From JAVBQJ01 sp031549115 (GTDB taxonomy: Bacteria > Verrucomicrobiota > Lentisphaeria > Victivallales > Victivallaceae): a stretch of DNA of 9,956 nt. Below the pieces are notes generated by a model that had not been told where the DNA came from, made no database searches, and saw only the letters and a program-made list of their open reading frames with translations. Where the stretch lies: positions 1-9,956 of the forward strand of contig JAVBQJ010000122.1 of assembly GCA_031549115.1 (NCBI GenBank). The letters run 5' to 3'. A program made the position numbers and the translations under genes. Of this stretch, positions 1-6,082 are shown piece after piece (position 1 is the first letter of the stretch; every line of letters starts with the position of its first letter).

Positions 1-19
1 AAAAAACTCGTTATATGAC

Positions 20-40
20 CTGTTTTTCGCTCAAAAACAG
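20..40 (-). terminator. Possible weak terminator of the repeat protein gene
   Basis: An 8-bp inverted repeat, CTGTTTTT and AAAAACAG around a 5-base loop, lies 12 bases beyond the stop codon of the leftward gene. On the minus strand it is followed, about 13 bases later, by six T residues at the very window edge. The stem is mostly A-T pairs and the T-run is not adjacent, so this is only a candidate intrinsic terminator. Confidence 0.3.
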
Positions 41-52
41 CTCCAAAGGCCA

Positions 53-643
53 TTATGCTTCCTGGCGTTTTTCCCTGGAAAGCCGGTAATTTGTCAGAAT
101 TCCGCAGGTCAGACGCGCCTGCGCCCAGCTGCCGTTGCCGAGCTTTTTCATCCCATATGCCAACAGATATTGGTGATTTTTGCGCATGCCGGAATAGGAC
201 AGGTCCTCGCCGGCGCGGTACAACGCGAGGATCTCTTTTTTCACCTCCCGCGCCGTCAGGCTACGCCGTTGACGCACGGTATTGTACGAAATTCCCGCCG
301 CCTGAACCGCCCGGCCCCAGCTTTTGAAGTGCCGCACCGCCGCCATATACAACGACTTGTCGTTCCGCTGCATATATTGACTGGCCAGACAGCTTTCGGC
401 TTCGGACATCTGCTGGATCGCCTCCAGAATCCGGGCCCGGTCCCACACTTTGTACTTGCGGATTTCATTGTAGTCCAGCCCGCAGGCGGTAATCGCCTCG
501 CCCCAGGAGCCGAAGAGACGCTCGGCGGCCGCGTACACACTCGGATAGTTCGTCGAATAATAATAGGAGTTCAGAGGTTCTTTCCCGAGCCGGGACAAAA
601 TATGCTCTTCGATTAACTCGGGCGACCAAACTTTCTTAAACAT
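53..643 (-). CDS. Three-repeat HNR-like DNA-binding protein
   Basis: The 196-residue product is built from three tandem repeats with a period of about 62 residues, roughly 6-66, 67-128 and 129-190. Each has a helical first half beginning at W6, W67 or L129. A conserved second half follows: SVYAAAERLFGSWGEAITACGL at 35-56 is written here only by its core FGSWGEA, matched by FKSWGRA near 106 and GSWAQAR near 171. This F-x-S-W-x-x-A-x-x-x-(A/C)-G pattern resembles the homing-endonuclease-associated repeat, a small helical module thought to bind DNA. No HNH, GIY-YIG or other nuclease motif is visible, so the protein looks like a stand-alone DNA binder; its target is unknown. It has no signal peptide or membrane segment. 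The ATG at 643 is preceded by a purine-rich GGAAAGAG about 14 bases upstream, a distant ribosome-binding site. It diverges from the RdgC-like gene. Family assignment is from memory of the motif. Confidence 0.6.
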   Translation of the reverse strand: MFKKVWSPELIEEHILSRLGKEPLNSYYYSTNYPSVYAAAERLFGSWGEAITACGLDYNEIRKYKVWDRARILEAIQQMSEAESCLASQYMQRNDKSLYMAAVRHFKSWGRAVQAAGISYNTVRQRRSLTAREVKKEILALYRAGEDLSYSGMRKNHQYLLAYGMKKLGNGSWAQARLTCGILTNYRLSREKRQEA

Positions 644-660
644 CGTAATTCACGCAACTC

Positions 661-751
661 TTTCCAGTCAATGATCATTTTCGTCTTTATACCGTAATAT
701 AAATGCGGGTGCAACACTTTTCAAACTCTTTTTCGCTCTTTGGACTGGAAA
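661..751. repeat. Inverted repeat in the divergent intergenic region
   Basis: TTTCCAGTC at 661-669 is matched by its exact reverse complement GACTGGAAA at 743-751, so the 9-bp arms are separated by 73 bases. They bracket the predicted promoter of the leftward gene and lie between it and the RdgC-like gene. The 184-bp spacer (644-827) also holds the palindromes AATGATCATT (670-679) and TTTTCGAAAA (752-761). A pair of sites for one DNA-binding protein is possible but unproven. Confidence 0.4.
686..714 (-). promoter_or_regulatory. Sigma-70-like promoter for the repeat protein gene
   Basis: On the minus strand a -35 box TTGCAC (709-714) is separated by exactly 17 bases from a -10 box TATAAA (686-691). 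Transcription would start near 679, giving a leader of about 36 bases before the ATG at 643. The 10-bp palindrome AATGATCATT at 670-679 sits at the predicted start point and could be an operator. Confidence 0.55.
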
Positions 752-827
752 TTTTCGAAAAATGTATTACATTTCTATGACGAATTGTCTATGAAACCCC
801 AAAAACAGCAATATGAGTGTATGAATC

Positions 828-1928
828 ATGCCTTTTGACTCCGGATCTTTCACCGTCTCGATTTTCGAATTGCCGCAGCCGCTTCCCCCGGAAGCAATCG
901 AAATGTTCGCCGCCAAAAAAGCCGGGACCCTCGACAGCGTCAAGGATGAGCCGCAGATCGGCTGGGTCACCGGCCGCCATCTCCTGGAGACCGACATCAA
1001 TGAAAGCAACGCCTGGTGCGGCAGTTGCCTCTATCTGGCCTTGCGCAAAGCCCAGCGCAAAATTCCGGGGTCGCTCTTGAATGCCATCGCCGCCCGCGAA
1101 GAGCTCGTCTACATGCTCGCCCACGAAACCGCGTTCGTGCCCCGCAGCGAAAAGAAAAAAATCAAGGCGGAAGCCGCCGAAAAACTGTTGATGAAAATGC
1201 CGCCGTCGATCAGCGGCGTCCCGATGGTTTACGACCCGGCCGCCCAGCTGCTCTATATCGCCAGCGCTTCGCCGACGCAATTGGACGAATTCCTCGGCGT
1301 ATTCGTCAAAACCACCGGCATCGAACCTTTGCCGTGGAACATCGAATCGATGCTCAACAAGCTCTTTCAGGTGCCCGAGTCGTCGCTGCCCGCCATCCGG
1401 CTGACCGAAAAGGCCGAAAACGGCGAAGCCGTCCCCGGCCGCGACTTCCTGACCTGGCTGTGGTATTACAGCGAGGCCGGCGCCGGCGGCATCGAGCACC
1501 CGCAATACGGCGGCTTCGACATGCTGATCGAAGCGCCCTTCACTTTCGTACTGGAAGATTCCGCCGCACACGGAGCCGCCGAAACCACGATCAAAAAAGG
1601 CGACTGCCCCTCCCGCAGCGCCGAAGTCAAGGCCGCCCTCTCCGTCGGCAAGAAGCTGAAGAAAGCCAAGTTCACGTTGGCCCGCGAAGATCAATTCTGG
1701 ACCGGCACCTTCGACGCCGACCACTTCGCATTCGGCGGCATGAAGCTCCCGGAAGGCGACGAAATGGGCCGCGACGAAGCCTTCGCCGAACGCATGCAGA
1801 ACCTGCTGATCTTCAAAGAGGTGCTGGAATCGTATTTCAAAATCTACGGCGAAACCCTGCTGGCCATGAACCTCCCCGACGAAATGGCCAAACTCCAACG
1901 CTGGGTCCAGGACCGCGATTCATTATAA
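828..1928 (+). CDS. rdgC: RdgC-like recombination-associated protein
   Basis: The 366-residue product matches the RdgC family, ring-shaped double-stranded-DNA-binding proteins that in Escherichia coli limit RecA access and affect replication-fork repair. The order of conserved blocks agrees with the family: an IGWVTG block at 44-49 (the MGWV region of E. coli RdgC), IPGSLLNAI at 79-87, a Lys/Glu-rich helix at 105-122, a strand-turn-strand MVYDPAAQLLYIASAS at 133-148, and a C-terminal stretch around 287-330 resembling the family's 'FCDEL...ED..ERFDA' region. It is about 60 residues longer than the E. coli protein; most of the extra length lies around 195-260 and includes FLTWLWYYSE at 207-216, which I recall from longer RdgC variants outside the gammaproteobacteria. 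ATG 828 is the first start after an in-frame TGA at 822-824; no clear Shine-Dalgarno sequence precedes it. No signal peptide, so it acts in the cytoplasm. Identification is by pattern memory, without alignment. Confidence 0.75.
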   Translation: MPFDSGSFTVSIFELPQPLPPEAIEMFAAKKAGTLDSVKDEPQIGWVTGRHLLETDINESNAWCGSCLYLALRKAQRKIPGSLLNAIAAREELVYMLAHETAFVPRSEKKKIKAEAAEKLLMKMPPSISGVPMVYDPAAQLLYIASASPTQLDEFLGVFVKTTGIEPLPWNIESMLNKLFQVPESSLPAIRLTEKAENGEAVPGRDFLTWLWYYSEAGAGGIEHPQYGGFDMLIEAPFTFVLEDSAAHGAAETTIKKGDCPSRSAEVKAALSVGKKLKKAKFTLAREDQFWTGTFDADHFAFGGMKLPEGDEMGRDEAFAERMQNLLIFKEVLESYFKIYGETLLAMNLPDEMAKLQRWVQDRDSL

Positions 1929-1972
1929 GGACAGCTACGGACAACAACAGACCACAACGGACGGCTACGGAC
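1929..1972. repeat. Degenerate ACGGAC direct repeats after rdgC
   Basis: Directly after the RdgC-like stop codon, GGACAGCTACGGAC (1929-1942) recurs 30 bases later as GGACGGCTACGGAC (1959-1972), with one mismatch. The hexamer ACGGAC appears three times (1937, 1957, 1967), separated by AC-rich sequence. The function is unknown; the low-complexity pattern suggests a slippage-prone or dispersed intergenic repeat. Confidence 0.5.
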
Positions 1973-1974
1973 TT

Positions 1975-1991
1975 GCCGCCCGGCGGCTTTT
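1975..1991 (+). terminator. Possible intrinsic terminator of the RdgC-like gene
   Basis: GCCGC-CCG-GCGGC (1975-1987) forms a short GC-rich hairpin with a 3-base loop and is followed at once by TTTT. It begins 46 bases past the stop codon. The stem is only 5 bp and the T-run is short, so termination may be partial. Confidence 0.35.
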
Positions 1992-2052
1992 GTGGTGGTT
2001 TGGCCGGTCTGACGCTGCAACAAGCGCTCCCCCCTGTCCAAAAGGTCGCGGA

Positions 2053-2142
2053 GGATGCCACAGGCATCCGGAGCAGAGGTGCAGGGTCATATGACCCTGC
2101 CGGGGGGTGCGGGGGCGAGGAGCCCCTGCATTTCTCCTCGCC
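2053..2142. repeat. Cluster of hairpins upstream of the DUF486 gene
   Basis: Three perfect inverted repeats are packed into 90 bases. GGATGCC and GGCATCC flank a 3-base loop (2053-2069). A 20-bp perfect palindrome occupies 2081-2100, with half-site GCAGGGTCAT. GGCGAGGAG (2114-2122) pairs with CTCCTCGCC (2134-2142) across 11 bases. TGCAGGG (2080-2086) can also pair with CCCTGCA (2124-2130), which excludes the palindrome hairpin. The cluster ends 8 bases before the ribosome-binding site at 2151. It could be a REP-like mobile intergenic repeat or a structured 5' leader; the sequence alone does not decide. Confidence 0.5.
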
Positions 2143-2150
2143 AGAATAAC

Positions 2151-2156
2151 AAGGAA
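2151..2156 (+). promoter_or_regulatory. Ribosome-binding site fixing the DUF486 start
   Basis: AAGGAA lies 4 bases before the ATG at 2161. It supports that start over the in-frame ATG at 2107, which would add 18 residues translated from within the hairpin cluster and which no family member I recall carries. Confidence 0.6.
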
Positions 2157-2160
2157 TACT

Positions 2161-2535
2161 ATGATCGCAAAATTACTTGAATTCATCGCCAGCCCTTGGG
2201 CGAAAACGGGGATGCTGCTGATTGCGTCGAATGTGTTCATGACCTTCGCATGGTACGGACACCTGAAAAGCCTGAACGCGAAACCGTGGTTGTGGGCGGC
2301 GTTGATCAGCTGGGGAATCGCGCTGTTCGAATACCTGCTGCAGGTGCCGGCGAACCGGATCGGACACGCCGGCGGCCTGACGTTGCCCCAGTTGAAGGTG
2401 ATGCAGGAGGTGATCACGCTTTCGGTGTTCGTCCCGTTCGCGCTGTTTTATATGGGCGAGGAGCTGCACTGGAATCACCTCGCCGCGGCGATCTGCCTGA
2501 TCCTGGCGGTGCTGTTCGTATTCGTATTCAAGTAG
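2161..2535 (+). CDS. DUF486 family four-helix membrane protein
   Basis: The 124-residue product matches the DUF486 family, small inner-membrane proteins related to drug/metabolite-type transporters and of unknown function. The family hallmarks are present: SNVFMTFAWYGHLK at 23-36, SWGIALFEYLLQVPANRIGH at 50-69 and QLKVMQEVITL at 77-87, followed by a final hydrophobic segment. Four membrane helices are expected near 16-33, 43-61, 83-99 and 106-123, the full normal length for the family. It lies 232 bases after the RdgC-like gene on the same strand, with hairpins between, so co-transcription is doubtful. Its TAG stop is only 4 bases from the stop codon of the convergent glycosidase-like gene. 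No promoter was recognised. Confidence 0.85.
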   Translation: MIAKLLEFIASPWAKTGMLLIASNVFMTFAWYGHLKSLNAKPWLWAALISWGIALFEYLLQVPANRIGHAGGLTLPQLKVMQEVITLSVFVPFALFYMGEELHWNHLAAAICLILAVLFVFVFK

Positions 2536-2539
2536 CCGG

Positions 2540-3811
2540 TCACGGACGCGGGACTTCGAAAATGCGCCCGCCTCCGGGCGGCAGCCGGAACGGTTCGACT
2601 TTGCCGCCGACCCACTCCAATTGCACCGTGCGTTCCCGTTCGAAGTCGTCGTTGACCGCGACCGCATAGATTTTGCCGTCGACGGGGTCGGAAAAGAAGC
2701 TCACCGGGCAATTGCCCCAATGGACGGTGAATTCCGCCGGCTCCCAGCGGGCGATCAGACCCCGGTACGGTTCGATGGCCTGATACAGGGCGCCGATTTC
2801 ATCGAATTGCGGCGTGGTGGCACCCCACGGCGTGGTCAGCCCCGCCGGACCGGCGTTGACGGCCTCATCCAGCAACGCGTCGGGCCATAGAAAATCTTCG
2901 GGCACCGTGCGGGTGGCGGTTTCCTCGTTCCACGGCATGATCGGGACCAATTCATAAAAACAGATGCCGCGCATGCCCAGACGCAGCGCTTCGTAGAATT
3001 GCCAGCGGATCTCCGGCACCGTCGGCATCCGCCAATGCAAATACGAACCCGGCAGCGCGATGACCTCTCCGGCCTCATTGTATCGATAGGGACCGCCGAG
3101 GATTTCCACGAAACTCTGCGGCATACCCCACGGCTCGGTCCCGGCGGCGCGGCAAGCTTTGCCGAAAAATTCCAGACTGGAACGGTAAAAAGGAATGCTG
3201 GTTTCCCGCGTATGGGGTCCGTTCGGATCGCCGGGAGCAAAAAACGGATACGCATCCACCGCCGCGAAATCCAGCCCGGCGGCCGCCAGAATCGGATAGG
3301 TGTGCGGCATCAAAACCGCGCCCGGACGGCGCGCCGGGTCGGCCTGGCGCAGTTGAGCGGCATAAAAATTCAGATTGGCGGCGTTTTCAACGGCAGGCTC
3401 GTCGCTCAATACCCACTCGGTGAAGTTCGGGTCGCCGCCGGCATAATGCACCATCTGTTGAATGCTCGCGAGCAACTCGGCGGCGTTGTTATCAAAATAG
3501 GAATCGAATTTGCCGTCACAGCAATTCGCGCCGAGACGCATGCCGTATTTCGCCGCCAGCTCGCGCGCCAACGGCAACTCATCCCACGGTAGATTGGTCA
3601 CCCACAGGTAATTGACGTGGCGCTCCCGGCACAAGGCAAAGAGCTTTTCGAGAAAGTCGCGCTGCGGCACCTGATTGCGGGCGGCGAGCGCCGCCGGGAT
3701 TTCCCAGCTCAGATAGACGCCCATCGGCGCCAGCTTTTCCGGGACCGGGGCGGCGGCGCCACAGAGGGCGGCGAAGAGACCGAACAGAATCAGCCGGTTT
3801 TTTTTCAGCAT
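2540..3811 (-). CDS. Secreted TIM-barrel glycosidase-like protein
   Basis: The 423-residue product begins with a signal peptide: MLKKNR, a hydrophobic stretch to about residue 18, and a likely cut after CGAAA (about 21). It is not a lipoprotein, because Leu rather than a small residue precedes Cys17. The body reads like a (beta/alpha)8 barrel of the beta-galactosidase/cellulase superfamily. It has a first strand near MGVYLSW (30-36), an acidic FTEWVLSDEP at 130-139, VDAYPFF at 185-191, and a late-barrel strand RGICFYELVP at 281-290. By analogy E138 and E287 are candidate catalytic acids; this is inference. A small beta domain probably fills 355-423. I recognise no numbered glycoside hydrolase family, so the substrate is unknown. 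The ATG at 3811 has AAGGAA about 11-12 bases upstream. It is the last gene of the leftward operon, 26 bases after the DUF4838 gene. No terminator is visible in the 4 bases before the convergent gene. Confidence 0.6.
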   Translation of the reverse strand: MLKKNRLILFGLFAALCGAAAPVPEKLAPMGVYLSWEIPAALAARNQVPQRDFLEKLFALCRERHVNYLWVTNLPWDELPLARELAAKYGMRLGANCCDGKFDSYFDNNAAELLASIQQMVHYAGGDPNFTEWVLSDEPAVENAANLNFYAAQLRQADPARRPGAVLMPHTYPILAAAGLDFAAVDAYPFFAPGDPNGPHTRETSIPFYRSSLEFFGKACRAAGTEPWGMPQSFVEILGGPYRYNEAGEVIALPGSYLHWRMPTVPEIRWQFYEALRLGMRGICFYELVPIMPWNEETATRTVPEDFLWPDALLDEAVNAGPAGLTTPWGATTPQFDEIGALYQAIEPYRGLIARWEPAEFTVHWGNCPVSFFSDPVDGKIYAVAVNDDFERERTVQLEWVGGKVEPFRLPPGGGRIFEVPRP

Positions 3812-3837
3812 GGCAAGTTCAATTCCTTTTTGGTTAC

Positions 3838-6072
3838 TCAGGGAAGCGCGCCCGCGGGGGTCAGCACCACCCGGTCGAAGCTGATCCGGCCGGGTTCGCC
3901 GCTGCCGGGTTGAAACAACGGCCCGGCGGTTTTCATCCGCACCCAGATATCCAACGGCTCCTCCCGGCGCAACGGCGCCACATCGCTCAACGACAGCTGG
4001 ATGCCCCAGCTCGGCGACAGCCACAGGAAGCAGCTGTCCTCCGGCAATTGCACATGGCGCAGACAATACCAGTGGTAACCGGGACGCGCGGTCTGGTCGC
4101 GGGGGATGTCCATTGCCGCGACACCGAGCTGCCGCACCGGATTGTAGACGCCGAGTGAAACCGGACGGGTATACACGCCGGGATCGGCCGGGTCGATTTC
4201 GGCGGCCACCGCCGCACCGGTTTCCGCCTCTGCGTCCGGCACGAGACGGGTGTGGTCCAACACCGCGCTCAATACCGCCGCGGGACGGTCCGCATGCGAA
4301 ATGCCTTGAAACTTCTCCGACGGAACAACGGTCAACGGCAGCCGCCGGAGCCGTTCGAAGCGCTCCAGCATTTTTTCCTGGTCCGGAATCACCCAACCCG
4401 CTTCGGCCGTACGTTTCCAGGTGGCGAGAAAGCGCTCGCGTGCCGCTTCGATCTGCGGCAGGATCCCCTCCCCGGCTTCTTTGAAATAATTCCGGGTCAG
4501 CTCGAAACCGAGCAACCGGTCCACTCCCATCGCCGCGCGGTCCACCCGGAAGCGAAAGGTATCGTCTTCCGCCGCCTCCCGCGCCGACGCCAGCAGCTTT
4601 TGCGCCTCGGTCATCGTCGCCAAGTCGATGTAGCCGAAGTCGCCGGCGGCCGGAAACCAGCCGATCCACGGCTTGCCTGCCAGCGCCCGGCGATACAGCA
4701 AATCCCGGTACTGCCGGACAAATGTCCCGGCGGCGCCGTAATAGCGGGAATAAAAGACATCCAACAGTGCCTCGAAATCCTCCCGGTACGGATCCTGCAT
4801 GTATTTGCCGTGGAGAAAATACTTCAGCTCCGCCATATCCGAGCGGTCGGCGCACTCCTGCTCCCAGAACATCCCGGTGACACCGTGATCGGCATAGCAG
4901 CGGTAATTGGCCGGATAGTGGTATTCGCTCGGAAACGGCAGCCCGGTGGCCTCGCCGAATACGATCGCATAATCCCAGACGAACAGCGCCGGCGCAATTT
5001 CGGACCAGATCCGCAGTTGCCGCTGAAGCTCCGGATTGCCGGAAGCACCGGTGATCTGGTCGCTGTAGGTATTGCACAGCCGGATCACCACATTCGGCTC
5101 CGGGCGCACCGTCACCGGCGGTTCCAGCGTATACTGGTAGGCGAAGGTCTGCAGCAGTACGCCGGGATAGCGTTCATCGACCGCCCGTGCCAGTTCGTTG
5201 ACGAAGTCGATCATCAAGCCGGACTGTTTTTCCCGTTCCGTAAACGCCGCACAGCTTTCGCAGGTGCAAAAACTGGTGTTGTCGTTGTGCGAAATATCGT
5301 ATATCCGCGGCGGCGGCACCCCCTTTGCCGCCGCGTCCCGCTCCGCCTGCGCGATGGTGTCCAGCAAGAGGCGGGTGAAGAACTGCCGCAGTTCGGGGTT
5401 GGTCAGACACAGCTGGCCCACCACCTGGCCGCCGATCCGCTTCCCGTCCACCAGACTGAACCACTCCGGGTGTTCCGGCAGATATTGCGTCGCCGGCAGA
5501 TAGCGGTCGAAAGTGTGGCAGGGATAGGGCGGTCCATACTCCCAGCCGCCGCCGAATTCGGCGGTGATTCCGGCATCGCCGTTGCGCGAAAAACCGCGCG
5601 CCACCGCCGCCCGGCCGCCGTCGGAGGGCAAATTGGTCTTGTACATATCGCGCAATACAAAGAAAAACTCCTGCCGCTCATCCAACGCCGGTAATGCGAT
5701 CTTCCCGACCGCCGGCGCCGACTCTTCCAACGGCGACCAGATGAAAACACCGAGGTGTTTTTCCAGAAACACATACACGCCATGCACCGTGCCGCGGCTA
5801 CCGCCGCCGGCGATCACCAGCGCGTCACCGGCGCTGCGGATGACAAAGCTGTCCGGCTTCATCTCCGCGGCCGCGATGCCGAGCTCCCGCGCCAATTCGG
5901 TGTCGCCGAGGTGGACCGCCTTCAACGGTACACCGCCGATCGACATTTCCGGGACATAACGCCGGATTTCCTCCGCCATCCGCGCTCCCGCCGGAGTCGC
6001 ATCATGCACCACTTCCACCGCAGCAGCGGAGGCACTCAACAGAAACGCCATAAGATATCCGGCAGCTTTCAT
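3838..6072 (-). CDS. Secreted DUF4838 glycosidase-like protein
   Basis: This 744-residue exported protein has a signal peptide (MKAAGYLMAFLLSASAAA, cut near 18). Residues 20-130 resemble the N-terminal domain shared by GH20 hexosaminidases and GH67 alpha-glucuronidases, including ALVIAGGGSRGTVHGVYVFL at 84-103. The DUF4838 core follows, with a cysteine cluster in SHNDNTSFCTCESC at 261-274 (C269, C271, C274), probably structural or metal-binding. It also has GMFWEQEC at 400-407, where E404 is a candidate active-site acid. Helices fill 480-580, and 585-744 looks like a beta-rich, possibly carbohydrate-binding, tail. The family is associated with uronic-acid or hexosamine polysaccharide breakdown, but no activity can be assigned. 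The ATG at 6072 was chosen because GAGGAG lies 6 bases upstream and a signal peptide follows directly; the frame could extend 28 residues but would lose both. It follows the pilin-like gene by 10 bases. Confidence 0.8.
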   Translation of the reverse strand: MKAAGYLMAFLLSASAAAVEVVHDATPAGARMAEEIRRYVPEMSIGGVPLKAVHLGDTELARELGIAAAEMKPDSFVIRSAGDALVIAGGGSRGTVHGVYVFLEKHLGVFIWSPLEESAPAVGKIALPALDERQEFFFVLRDMYKTNLPSDGGRAAVARGFSRNGDAGITAEFGGGWEYGPPYPCHTFDRYLPATQYLPEHPEWFSLVDGKRIGGQVVGQLCLTNPELRQFFTRLLLDTIAQAERDAAAKGVPPPRIYDISHNDNTSFCTCESCAAFTEREKQSGLMIDFVNELARAVDERYPGVLLQTFAYQYTLEPPVTVRPEPNVVIRLCNTYSDQITGASGNPELQRQLRIWSEIAPALFVWDYAIVFGEATGLPFPSEYHYPANYRCYADHGVTGMFWEQECADRSDMAELKYFLHGKYMQDPYREDFEALLDVFYSRYYGAAGTFVRQYRDLLYRRALAGKPWIGWFPAAGDFGYIDLATMTEAQKLLASAREAAEDDTFRFRVDRAAMGVDRLLGFELTRNYFKEAGEGILPQIEAARERFLATWKRTAEAGWVIPDQEKMLERFERLRRLPLTVVPSEKFQGISHADRPAAVLSAVLDHTRLVPDAEAETGAAVAAEIDPADPGVYTRPVSLGVYNPVRQLGVAAMDIPRDQTARPGYHWYCLRHVQLPEDSCFLWLSPSWGIQLSLSDVAPLRREEPLDIWVRMKTAGPLFQPGSGEPGRISFDRVVLTPAGALP

Positions 6073-6082
6073 GATTTTCTCC

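Noticed and set aside
785..814. TTGTCT and CAATAT as a promoter for the RdgC-like gene.
   Set aside because: The start point would fall within a few bases of ATG 828 and both boxes are weak; no convincing promoter was found for this gene.
789..1898. A 369-residue leftward frame opposite the RdgC-like gene.
   Set aside because: Gly/Phe/Ala-rich antisense shadow; the rightward frame has the family blocks in order.
1929..2142. CRISPR array or attachment site in the repeat-rich spacer.
   Set aside because: The repeats are hairpins and one imperfect pair of 14-mers; there are no regularly spaced identical repeats with unique spacers and no cas or integrase gene.
1016..2149. A 377-residue rightward frame overlapping the RdgC-like gene and the hairpin spacer.
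   Set aside because: Extremely Arg-rich, out of frame with the RdgC-like gene, and running through non-coding repeats.
2107..2160. An 18-residue N-terminal extension of the DUF486 protein from ATG 2107.
   Set aside because: It lies in the hairpin cluster, lacks a ribosome-binding site, and the ATG at 2161 has AAGGAA 4 bases upstream.
2565..2580. CGCCCG-CCTC-CGGGCG hairpin as terminator of the convergent DUF486 gene.
   Set aside because: It lies inside the coding region of the opposing gene (PPGGG codons) and no T-run follows on the rightward strand.
3761..3811. Lipoprotein signal in the TIM-barrel protein because of Cys17.
   Set aside because: The residues before it are AAL; a lipobox needs a small residue (Gly, Ala or Ser) directly before the cysteine.
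2540..5077. One 845-residue leftward reading frame spanning the TIM-barrel gene and half of the DUF4838 gene.
   Set aside because: The upstream half is an out-of-frame, Arg/Gly-rich shadow of the DUF4838 gene. A signal peptide begins at the ATG at 3811, with a purine-rich site before it.
4252..5694. A 480-residue rightward frame opposite the DUF4838 gene.
   Set aside because: It is antisense to a gene with clear family motifs, has Arg/His/Pro-rich composition and shows no domain; typical of high-GC shadow frames.
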